Shown one piece after another: positions 24,031 through 30,639 of a stretch of DNA of 30,639 nucleotides. Every line of letters starts with the position of its first letter. Within the stretch, counting starts at the first letter, position 1. The notes below the pieces were generated by a model that had not been told where the DNA came from, did no database searches, and saw nothing but the letters and a program-made list of their open reading frames with translations. Both the position numbers and the translations under genes were made by a program. Source of the DNA: UBA3537 sp038106885 (GTDB lineage: Bacteria; Bacteroidota; Bacteroidia; Flavobacteriales; Flavobacteriaceae); contig JAYNFX010000015.1 in assembly GCA_038106885.1 (NCBI GenBank), positions 1 to 30,639 on the forward strand, written 5' to 3'.

Positions 24031-24984
24031 ATGGAATATTTAGAATTTGAACTACCTATTAAAGAGTTAGAAGACCAGCTTCAAAAATGTCAAATTATTG
24101 GAGATGAAAGTCAAGTTGATGTAACTGAAACATGTAAACAGATTCAAACAAAGTTAGATTCTACCAAAAAAGAAATTTATAAGAATTTAACTCCTTGGCA
24201 AAGAGTTCAATTATCAAGACATCCTAACAGGCCATATACACTTGATTACATAAAAGCAATTTTTAAAGATTCATTTCTTGAACTTCATGGGGATAGAAAT
24301 TTTAAAGATGATAAAGCAATGATTGGCGGTTTAGGAAAGATAGGAGACCAGAGCTTTATGTTTATAGGTCAACAAAAAGGATTTAATACAAAGACTCGAC
24401 AATATCGTAATTTCGGAATGGCTAATCCTGAAGGATACAGAAAGGCGTTACGTTTAATGAAGTCCGCTGAAAAATTTGGGATTCCTGTTGTAACTTTAAT
24501 TGATACTCCTGGTGCTTATCCTGGTCTTGAGGCTGAAGAACGTGGTCAAGGTGAAGCTATTGCAAGAAACATTTTAGAAATGACGCGTCTGAAGGTTCCT
24601 ATAATTACAGTGATTATTGGCGAAGGTGCTTCAGGAGGAGCTTTAGGAATTGGAGTAGGTGATCGTGTTTTAATGCTTGAAAATACTTGGTATTCAGTCA
24701 TTTCACCTGAATCTTGTTCGTCGATATTATGGCGTAGCTGGGAGTATAAAGAACAGGCAGCAGAAGCATTAAAATTGACTGCTAAAGATATGAAGAAGAT
24801 GAATCTCGTTGATGAAATAATTAAAGAACCACTTGGAGGTGCACATAAAAATCCTGAAAAAACTTATATGTTGACCCAGCAAGCCATTATTAAGTATTAC
24901 AGCGAATTAAAAAACTTATCACCAAAAGATTTAGTTCAGCAAAGAATGGATAAATACGCTAAAATGGGTGTTTATAACGATTAA
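24031..24984 (+). CDS. accA: Acetyl-CoA carboxylase carboxyltransferase subunit alpha
   Basis: With AccD, transfers carboxyl from carboxybiotin to acetyl-CoA, giving malonyl-CoA for fatty acid synthesis. The 317 residues match the family. The N-terminal helical region (YLEFELPIKELEDQL) is followed by WQRVQLSRHPNRPYTLDYI, then the carboxyltransferase crotonase fold with IDTPGAYPGLEAEERGQGEA and GEGASGGALGIGVGDRVLML. The Gly-Gly pairs that form the oxyanion hole are intact. It appears monocistronic, with its own -7 box and a 154-base gap before dnaB that contains only weak hairpins. Confidence 0.95.
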   Translation: MEYLEFELPIKELEDQLQKCQIIGDESQVDVTETCKQIQTKLDSTKKEIYKNLTPWQRVQLSRHPNRPYTLDYIKAIFKDSFLELHGDRNFKDDKAMIGGLGKIGDQSFMFIGQQKGFNTKTRQYRNFGMANPEGYRKALRLMKSAEKFGIPVVTLIDTPGAYPGLEAEERGQGEAIARNILEMTRLKVPIITVIIGEGASGGALGIGVGDRVLMLENTWYSVISPESCSSILWRSWEYKEQAAEALKLTAKDMKKMNLVDEIIKEPLGGAHKNPEKTYMLTQQAIIKYYSELKNLSPKDLVQQRMDKYAKMGVYND

Positions 24985-25094
24985 CTATCCAAAAGCTATT
25001 TTTTTGGAAATTAATTTTGAACTTTTGTCCTTTTTTTTTCCTTGTCAACAATTTATTTGATTTATTAACAATCAATATGTTAAGTTATATTAAG

Positions 25095-25123
25095 TTGATT
25101 TTTAATGATGGCTTTAATTTTTG
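25095..25123 (+). promoter_or_regulatory. Possible promoter of dnaB
   Basis: TTG (25095-25097), 17 bases, then TAATTTTTG (25115-25123), which is TAnnTTTG with one extra base. The spacing and the distance to the GTG at 25139 are sensible, but the -7 box is imperfect. Confidence 0.3.
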
Positions 25124-25138
25124 TGTAAATTAGTAGTT

Positions 25139-26680
25139 GTGAAAAATCAAGAACTCTATAAAAATTTTCAATCTAGTCAACAATCTAGTGTTATCAACCT
25201 TGAAAAGGGCAAGATTCCTCCTCAAGCCGTTGATCTTGAGGAGGTTGTTTTGGGTGCAATGATGATTGATAAGAAGGGAGTTGATGAAGTGATTGACATT
25301 TTAAGTGTTGATTCATTTTATAAAGACTCTCATAAATTTATTTTTGAAGCCATTCTTCAGCTTTTTGAAAGTAGTCAGCCTATAGATTTATTAACTGTTT
25401 CTGAAAAATTAAGAAAAAATCAAAAACTAGATATTGTAGGGGGAGATTTTTATTTGATTAATTTAACTCAAAAGGTTTCTTCCTCAGCTCACATTGAATT
25501 CCATGCTAGAATTATTTTACAAAAATTCATTCAACGAAGTTTAATTAAAATTTCAAATGAAATTATTGAAGACTCTTTTGATGAAACTAAAGATGTATTT
25601 GATCTTTTAGATAAAGCAGAGTCGAAATTATATGACGTAACTCAAGGTAATATAAAAAAATCAACTGAGACAGCTCAGGATCTAGTTTTTCAAGCTAAAA
25701 AGAAAATAGAAGAAATCTCAAACAAAGAAGGTCTAAGCGGCATACCGTCAGGATTTGATAAAGTTGACAAGATTACTTCAGGATGGCAACAAAGTGATCT
25801 TATAATAGTTGCCGCGCGACCTGGAATGGGTAAAACAGCACTTACCTTATCAATGGCTCGTAACATAGCTGTAAATCAAAATATTCCTGTTGCTTTTTTT
25901 TCACTTGAAATGTCATCTATACAATTAATTACCAGATTAATTTCTTCTGAAACTGGATTGAGTTCGGATAAGCTTAGAACTGGTAAACTTGAAAAGCATG
26001 AATGGGAGCAACTCAATGTCAAAGTAAAATCATTAGAAAAAGCTCCTCTTTACATTGACGACACACCATCTTTATCAATTTTTGATCTTCGCGCTAAGGC
26101 TAGGCGACTAGCTTCCCAGAACGGAATAAAGCTTATAGTAGTAGATTATCTTCAGTTAATGACTGCTGGTACTAGTCAAAAGTCTGGTAATCGCGAGCAA
26201 GAAATTTCAATGATTTCAAGAAATTTAAAAGCTCTTGCAAAAGAACTTAGTGTTCCTGTAATTGCCTTATCACAACTTTCTAGGGCTGTTGAAACTAGAG
26301 GAGGTAGTAAGCGGCCATTACTTTCTGACTTAAGAGAATCTGGTGCAATTGAGCAAGATGCAGATATTGTTTCTTTTATTTACAGACCTGAATATTACAA
26401 AATGGATGAATGGGATGATGAGGATCATACTCCATGTGAAGGTCAAGCCGAATTTATTATTGCTAAACATAGAAATGGTGGGCTTGATAATATTAGATTA
26501 AAATTTATTGGACACCTTGGTAAGTTTGACAATCTTGATAATTTTGATTCTCCATTTGATGCAGAATTTCATTCAAAAATGAATGCTGCTGCTAACGATG
26601 ATACTTTTTCAGATGACAATTTAAATCAAATGGATCCTAATGATGTTTTTGGTTCAGGCAATGACGATACGCCATATTAA
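25139..26680 (+). CDS. dnaB: Replicative DNA helicase
   Basis: Hexameric helicase that unwinds DNA at the replication fork. No in-frame ATG precedes the conserved region, so the start is GTG at 25139 (513 residues) or TTG at 25121 (519); the latter lies in the possible -7 box. The N-terminal domain opens at IPPQAVDLEEVVLGAMMID, the linker is acidic and helical, and the RecA-like domain carries Walker A RPGMGKT (about 227-233 from GTG) and Walker B IVVDYLQLM. The later motifs SQLSRAVETRGGSKRPLLSDLRESG and EFIIAKHRNG are intact. No intein is present. The tail after about residue 460 is Asp/Asn-rich, and the gene is followed 22 bases later by the secreted protein gene. Confidence 0.95.
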   Translation: MKNQELYKNFQSSQQSSVINLEKGKIPPQAVDLEEVVLGAMMIDKKGVDEVIDILSVDSFYKDSHKFIFEAILQLFESSQPIDLLTVSEKLRKNQKLDIVGGDFYLINLTQKVSSSAHIEFHARIILQKFIQRSLIKISNEIIEDSFDETKDVFDLLDKAESKLYDVTQGNIKKSTETAQDLVFQAKKKIEEISNKEGLSGIPSGFDKVDKITSGWQQSDLIIVAARPGMGKTALTLSMARNIAVNQNIPVAFFSLEMSSIQLITRLISSETGLSSDKLRTGKLEKHEWEQLNVKVKSLEKAPLYIDDTPSLSIFDLRAKARRLASQNGIKLIVVDYLQLMTAGTSQKSGNREQEISMISRNLKALAKELSVPVIALSQLSRAVETRGGSKRPLLSDLRESGAIEQDADIVSFIYRPEYYKMDEWDDEDHTPCEGQAEFIIAKHRNGGLDNIRLKFIGHLGKFDNLDNFDSPFDAEFHSKMNAAANDDTFSDDNLNQMDPNDVFGSGNDDTPY

Positions 26681-26702
26681 TAATACATGATTTTTAATTT
26701 GT

Positions 26703-27962
26703 ATGTGTCGTAGAATTATTCTAATTTTTTTATTGATTGGTATATCCCTCAAATCATTTGCTAGTTATATTTTAATTCCAATGGATACTTATCAAAGTAA
26801 TCACCTTAAGTCATATGGAATTGCTTATTGGATTTTGAATCAAAATCAAAATATAAAATGGTTGCTAAATTATCGAGGGGGTGCTTTTCTTGTTCCCAAT
26901 TCAGAACAAATTTCAAGAGAATGTCAATTAAGAAGAGTTTCTTATGAAGTTATTACTGATTCAAAAGTGACTGAGATTTTGAATCAAATTAATAGTCCTA
27001 GTCAAAATATGGAAGCTGTAATTTTAGAGAAGGCTCCTAAAATTGCAGTTTATTCACCAAGTGGTAAACAGCCTTGGGATGATGCAGTTACTTTAGTTTT
27101 ATCATACGCTGAGATTCCTTATGATACAGTCTATGATACTGAAGTAATAAATGACGGACTACTTATATATGACTGGTTGCATTTACATCATGAAGATTTC
27201 ACAGGGCAATATGGTAAATTTTACAGGTCATATAAAAATTCTTCTTGGTATATTAATCAGAAAAAAGAGGCTGAAAGATTAGCTAAAGAACTAGGGTTTA
27301 ATAAAGTGTCCAAGCAAAAACTTGCTGTAGCTCAAAAAATCAAAGATTATGTTTTAGGAGGAGGTTTCATGTTCGCTATGTGTAGTGCGACTGATAGTTT
27401 TGATATTGCATTGGCTTCACAAGAAATTGATATATGCGAACCTATGTTTGATGGTGATAAGACTACGCCTAATTATCAATCTAAACTTGATTATTCAAAA
27501 ACTTTTGCTTTTAAAGATTTTATTTTAGAACGTGATCCTAATGTTTATGAATTTTCATCTATTGATTTAACCTCAGTTCGAAAAATAGCTAAAGAAAGTG
27601 ATTATTTTATATTGATGGATTATTCTGCTAAATGGGATCCAATACCAACGATGCTTAATCAAAATCATACCGCCATAGTTAAAGGATTTATGGGGCAAAC
27701 CACATCATTTAATCCAAATCAAATTAAAACAAATGTTTTAGTGTTAGGAGAAAACAAAATTAATGGTGAGGCTAGATATGTTCACGGAATTAAGGGTAAA
27801 GGATTTTTTACTTTTTTTGGGGGTCATGATCCTGAAGATTATACCCACAGAGTTGGAGATCCAAAAACAGAACTTGAATTACATCCTAACTCACCAGGAT
27901 ATAGGCTTATTTTAAATAATATATTATTTCCTGCAGCTAAGAAGAAAAAACAAAAAACATAA
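26703..27962 (+). CDS. Exported protein of unknown function with an amidotransferase-like cysteine motif
   Basis: 419 residues with an N-terminal signal segment (about 1-20, IILIFLLIGISLKSFA), so probably exported. I recall close relatives next to dnaB in flavobacteria carrying the label asparagine synthetase B, but none of that enzyme's domains (N-terminal Ntn glutaminase starting with cysteine, SGGLDS pyrophosphatase loop) is present. What can be seen is a beta-strand-rich segment KIAVYSPSGKQPWDDAV near 113, a nucleophile-elbow-like GGGFMFAMCSATDSFDIALA with Cys227, and GFFTFFGGHDPEDYTH with His375. That order resembles class I glutamine-amidotransferase / ThuA-like folds. The role is unknown. 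It is close behind dnaB and ends at a bidirectional terminator. Confidence 0.7.
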   Translation: MCRRIILIFLLIGISLKSFASYILIPMDTYQSNHLKSYGIAYWILNQNQNIKWLLNYRGGAFLVPNSEQISRECQLRRVSYEVITDSKVTEILNQINSPSQNMEAVILEKAPKIAVYSPSGKQPWDDAVTLVLSYAEIPYDTVYDTEVINDGLLIYDWLHLHHEDFTGQYGKFYRSYKNSSWYINQKKEAERLAKELGFNKVSKQKLAVAQKIKDYVLGGGFMFAMCSATDSFDIALASQEIDICEPMFDGDKTTPNYQSKLDYSKTFAFKDFILERDPNVYEFSSIDLTSVRKIAKESDYFILMDYSAKWDPIPTMLNQNHTAIVKGFMGQTTSFNPNQIKTNVLVLGENKINGEARYVHGIKGKGFFTFFGGHDPEDYTHRVGDPKTELELHPNSPGYRLILNNILFPAAKKKKQKT

Positions 27963-27974
27963 AATTATACACAA

Positions 27975-28003
27975 AAAAAGCTTACTGTATAAGTAAGCTT
28001 TTT
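27975..28003. terminator. Bidirectional intrinsic terminator between the dnaB unit and rplT
   Basis: AAAAAGCTTACT (27975-27986) pairs perfectly with AGTAAGCTTTTT (27992-28003) around GTATA. A or T runs at both ends let it act in both directions. It sits 13 bases after the stop of the exported protein gene and 21 bases from the rplT stop. Confidence 0.88.
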
Positions 28004-28023
28004 AAAAGTAATTCTTTAATAAA

Positions 28024-28368
28024 TTATTTGACTTTTTTTACGATTTCTTCAAAGGCTTTTGGGTCATTCATAGCAAGATCGGCAAGGACCTTTCTGTTTA
28101 AACCTATGTTTTTTTCTTTTAATTTACCCATGAATTGAGAATATGACATACCATATTGTCTGGCACCTGCATTAATTCGCATTATCCACAATGCACGGAA
28201 AGTACGCTTTTTGTTTCTTCTGTCTCTGTATGCATACAGCATTGCTTTGTCAACTGCATTTTTAGCAATGGTCCATACGTTTTTTCTACGTCCAAAGAAG
28301 CCTTTAGCTTGTTTTAGAACTTTTTTTCTTCGGGCTCTTTTGGCCACTGAGTTTACTGATCTTGGCAT
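28024..28368 (-). CDS. rplT: 50S ribosomal protein L20
   Basis: 114 residues, normal for bacterial L20, which binds 23S rRNA early in large-subunit assembly. The N-terminus MPRSVNSVAKRARRKKVLKQ, the segment AKGFFGRRKNVWTIAKNAVD and the RRNKKRTFRALWIMRINAGAR region are diagnostic. It is the last gene of the thrS-infC-rpmI-rplT operon. The 95-base gap before it is longer than elsewhere in the operon and contains two small hairpins, perhaps an autoregulatory site. Confidence 0.97.
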   Translation of the reverse strand: MPRSVNSVAKRARRKKVLKQAKGFFGRRKNVWTIAKNAVDKAMLYAYRDRRNKKRTFRALWIMRINAGARQYGMSYSQFMGKLKEKNIGLNRKVLADLAMNDPKAFEEIVKKVK

Positions 28369-28463
28369 TTTTGTTTTATTTTTTGTAGTAGGCGCTCTTA
28401 AAAAATTGAGTCTTAAATAAGCCTAACTCCATGGTTAATTATTATGTTAACTCTACATTACGA

Positions 28464-28661
28464 TTACTTTAATCGCAATTGTTGCTTAATATTGGCCTCA
28501 TCACTTTCATGCACAAGAGTGCTGTGAGTTAAGGCAAGTTTACGTTTTTTTGACTTTTTCGTTAGAATATGACTTTTAAACGCATGCTTTCTTTTAATTT
28601 TTCCAGATCCAGTAATTTTAAAGCGTTTTTTTGCACTGGATTTCGTTTTCATTTTTGGCAT
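28464..28661 (-). CDS. rpmI: 50S ribosomal protein L35
   Basis: 65 very basic residues with the L35 pattern: MPKMKTKSSAKKRFKITGSG, then KIKRKHAFKSHILTKKSKKR, ending in KQQLRLK. A structural protein of the large subunit. It lies 27 bases after infC and ahead of rplT, the usual order. Confidence 0.97.
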   Translation of the reverse strand: MPKMKTKSSAKKRFKITGSGKIKRKHAFKSHILTKKSKKRKLALTHSTLVHESDEANIKQQLRLK

Positions 28662-28688
28662 TTTGTGCAGTTTATAATTATTCTTTAT

Positions 28689-29243
28689 TTATTTTTTTAT
28701 TGGAGCTATAAACATTATCATTCTTTTCCCTTCTAATTTTGGCATCTGTTCAACCTTTCCAATTTTTTCAAGATCTTGAGCCAAGCGAAGTAATAGGATT
28801 TGACCTTGCTCTTTAAAAATTATTGACCTTCCTTTAAAAAAAACAAAAGCTTTTAATTTAGCTCCTTCGTTAAGGAATTTTTCAGCATGCTTTTTTTTAA
28901 AGTTATAGTCATGGTCGTCTGTATTTGGGCCAAAACGAATTTCCTTTACAACAACTTTGGCAGCTTTAGATTTTAATGCTTTCTCACGTTTTTTTTGTTC
29001 GTATAAGAATTTCTTGTAGTCCATTACCTTACATACAGGAGGAACGGCTTTGGGTGAAATTTCAACTAAGTCAAGGTTTTGCTCATTTGCTATGGCAAGT
29101 GCTTGAGATAATTTGTATACTCCAATTTCAACATTATCACCAACAAGACGAAGCTCTTCAGAAGTTATTTTCCTATTAATTCTATGCTTATCCTGTTGGA
29201 TTACCCTCATAGGGCCTCTACTTCTTCTTCTACGTATTGCTAT
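28689..29243 (-). CDS. infC: Translation initiation factor IF-3 (probable ATA start)
   Basis: IF-3 binds the 30S subunit, keeps subunits apart and checks start-codon choice. The first in-frame ATG (29210) gives 173 residues, but the frame is open upstream for 12 codons to TAA at 29249-29247. Starting at ATA (29243) adds I-A-I-R-R-R-R-S-R-G-P, the basic N-terminal lead-in that flavobacterial IF-3 proteins have before QQDKHRIN. No ATG, GTG or TTG occurs in that stretch, so an AUA start (29243, or 29237) is likely, giving 184 residues. This parallels the AUU start of E. coli infC, through which IF-3 limits its own synthesis. The N-domain (RINRKITSEELRLVGDN), lysine-rich linker and C-domain (KEIRFGPNTDDHDYNFK, FVFFKGRSI) are complete. 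It begins 23 bases after thrS. Confidence 0.93.
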   Translation of the reverse strand: MAIRRRRSRGPMRVIQQDKHRINRKITSEELRLVGDNVEIGVYKLSQALAIANEQNLDLVEISPKAVPPVCKVMDYKKFLYEQKKREKALKSKAAKVVVKEIRFGPNTDDHDYNFKKKHAEKFLNEGAKLKAFVFFKGRSIIFKEQGQILLLRLAQDLEKIGKVEQMPKLEGKRMIMFIAPIKK

Positions 29244-29266
29244 AACTTAATTTTTTAGTTGTTAAT

Positions 29267-30639
29267 TTAAAATTGCTCTAAAGTATTACTGATATCAGCA
29301 TTAATTAGTTTTTTGAATGCTTCAATAGTTATACTCCCCAAATTTTCACCTCCATGCCTTCGCACAGAAATCGTATTGGTTTTTTCTTCTTGTTCACCAA
29401 CAATAATCATAAAAGGGATTTTTTTAACTTCGGCATCCCGAATTTTTTTCCCCATAGTTTCACTTCTATCGTCAATGAGGGCGCGAATTTCGTTATTTTC
29501 TAACAAATTTAAAACTTTTTGGGCGTATTTCTCATAATTTTCACTTATTGTCAGAATAATGGTTTGCTTTGGTATGAGCCAAATTGGAAAGTTTCCACCA
29601 GTGTGCTCTAATAAAATAGCTACAAAACGTTCCATGCTTCCAAAAGGTGCTCGATGGATCATTACAGGTCTGTGATTTTTATTGTCAGCTCCTTTATAAG
29701 TTAAGTCAAATCTTTCTGGAAGGTTATAATCTACCTGAATTGTTCCCAATTGCCAACTTCTACCTAATGCATCTTTCACCATAAAATCAAGCTTGGGGCC
29801 ATAAAAAGCAGCTTCTCCAGTTTCAACTACAAAATCAAGTCCTTTATCTTCTGCAGCATTAATAATAGCTTTTTCAGCTTTATCCCAATTTTCAATAGAG
29901 CCGATATATTTTTCGGGTTTTTTGGGGTCTCTTAAAGAAACTTGTGCAGTAAAATTATCAAAACCTAGAGATTTAAAAACATATAGCACAAGGTCAATCA
30001 CATTTTTAAACTCCTCATCCAATTGATCAGGTGTGCAAAAAATATGAGCATCATCTTGTGTGAACCCTCTAACTCTGGTAAGCCCGTGTAATTCACCACT
30101 TTGTTCATATCTGTAAACTGAACCAAATTCTGCATAGCGCTTTGGAAGCTCTTTGTAGCTGTATGGTTTAAAATTATATATTTCACAGTGATGAGGACAA
30201 TTCATTGGCTTTAGCAAGAATTCTTCGTCTATTTTTGGTGTTTCAATTGGCTGGAAACTATCTTCACCATATTTTTCATAATGTCCAGACGTAACATACA
30301 GTTCTTTTTGTCCTATATGAGGAGTTACAACCATTTCATAACCAGCTTTTATTTGTGCCTTTTTAAGAAAATTTTCCAATCTTGATCTTAAAGCAGCTCC
30401 ATTAGGAAGCCAGAGTGGTAAACCTTGTCCAACTTTTTTTGAAAATGTAAATAGCTCCAATTGTTTACCAAGTTTTCTGTGATCTCTTTTTTTTGCTTCT
30501 TCTAGAATTTCAAGATACTCTTTTAGCTCTTTTTGTTTTGGGAAAGATATACCGTAAATTCTTGTAAGTTGTTTATTGTTTTCGTCACCTCTCCAGTAAG
30601 CGCCAGCAATATTAAGTAGCTTAACAGCTTTAATTATAC
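29267..30639 (-). CDS. thrS: Threonyl-tRNA synthetase (partial, N-terminus beyond the window)
   Basis: Attaches threonine to tRNA-Thr. The frame runs off the right edge without a stop, so the ATG at 30460 is internal: upstream codons read AYWRGDENNKQLTRIYGISF and then KELKEYLEILEEAKKRDHRKLG, normal ThrS sequence. About 457 C-terminal residues are present out of roughly 640; the TGS and editing domains lie outside. The catalytic core shows LKPMNCPHHCEIY with a zinc cysteine, motif 2 (FGSVYRYEQSGELHGLTRVR), motif 3 (HRAPFGSMERFVAILLEH), and the C-terminal anticodon-binding domain. First visible gene of the translation operon. Confidence 0.97.
   Translation of the reverse strand, partial: IIKAVKLLNIAGAYWRGDENNKQLTRIYGISFPKQKELKEYLEILEEAKKRDHRKLGKQLELFTFSKKVGQGLPLWLPNGAALRSRLENFLKKAQIKAGYEMVVTPHIGQKELYVTSGHYEKYGEDSFQPIETPKIDEEFLLKPMNCPHHCEIYNFKPYSYKELPKRYAEFGSVYRYEQSGELHGLTRVRGFTQDDAHIFCTPDQLDEEFKNVIDLVLYVFKSLGFDNFTAQVSLRDPKKPEKYIGSIENWDKAEKAIINAAEDKGLDFVVETGEAAFYGPKLDFMVKDALGRSWQLGTIQVDYNLPERFDLTYKGADNKNHRPVMIHRAPFGSMERFVAILLEHTGGNFPIWLIPKQTIILTISENYEKYAQKVLNLLENNEIRALIDDRSETMGKKIRDAEVKKIPFMIIVGEQEEKTNTISVRRHGGENLGSITIEAFKKLINADISNTLEQF

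Noticed and set aside
24989..25007. Hairpin CCAAAA...TTTTGG after accA as a terminator
   Set aside because: Only two G-C pairs and no T run after the stem; too weak in such AT-rich sequence.
30187..30460. ATG at 30460 as a complete thrS start
   Set aside because: The reading frame continues to the window edge with typical ThrS sequence, so this methionine is internal and the gene is partial.
1..30639. Mobile elements, CRISPR arrays, toxin-antitoxin pairs, phage or defence genes
   Set aside because: No transposase or integrase motifs, no regularly spaced repeats, and no orphan small gene pairs; all larger frames are accounted for by housekeeping genes.

Overview
The window looks like a core, housekeeping stretch of a low-GC Bacteroidota chromosome, most likely a (marine) member of the Flavobacteriia. 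Reasons: the base composition is strongly AT-rich; no Shine-Dalgarno-like sites precede the genes; the start-proximal promoter boxes read TAnnTTTG with an upstream TTG/TTTG; transketolase is split into two genes; the carotenoid genes include the heterodimer-type lycopene cyclase fold; and many proteins have the typical flavobacterial form (754-residue aconitase, zinc-cysteine-less Tgt, FecA-like receptor, periplasmic parvulin series).

Layout. Bases 1-3383: the tail of an unidentified gene, HMG-CoA lyase (+), and a convergent TonB-dependent receptor (-). Bases 3384-10085: guaB, then three consecutive exported parvulin/SurA-family proteins and a MoxR AAA+ ATPase, all on +. Bases 10157-12421: aconitase, closed by a bidirectional terminator. 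Bases 12468-15945: a tight minus-strand carotenoid operon, crtI-crtB-crtZ-crtY-like, enough in principle to take geranylgeranyl diphosphate to zeaxanthin. Bases 16043-16240: tRNA-Leu(GAG) and tRNA-Lys(TTT) on the minus strand, with a terminator hairpin between them and a clear promoter. Bases 16361-17784: shikimate kinase (+) facing a PyrR-like phosphoribosyltransferase and an S4/Hsp15 protein (-). Bases 17859-20706: an FKBP-type lipoprotein (+) facing a split transketolase (-). Bases 20884-23963: tgt, an LptF/LptG-type permease and an EamA transporter as one operon. Bases 24031-27962: accA, dnaB and a secreted protein of uncertain function. Bases 28024 to the right end: the minus-strand thrS-infC-rpmI-rplT translation operon, with thrS cut by the window edge.

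There is no mobile element, CRISPR array, phage or defence island, and I see no clear new multi-gene system. The observations most worth following are regulatory or family-level: a perfect tandem-palindrome dyad across the guaB promoter and start codon; a 12-bp dyad abutting the start of the FKBP lipoprotein; a 15-bp palindrome on the transketolase promoter; an apparent ATA initiation codon for infC; loss of the canonical zinc cysteines in Tgt; and a signal-peptide protein after dnaB with a glutamine-amidotransferase-like cysteine elbow. Start codons were moved from the longest reading frame for guaB, the first parvulin, crtZ, tgt, dnaB and infC, mostly because the longer start lies inside a promoter box, removes a normal signal peptide, or deletes a conserved N-terminus. 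No stretch over 300 bases lacks a gene. All names rest on reading motifs by eye; no database search was run.
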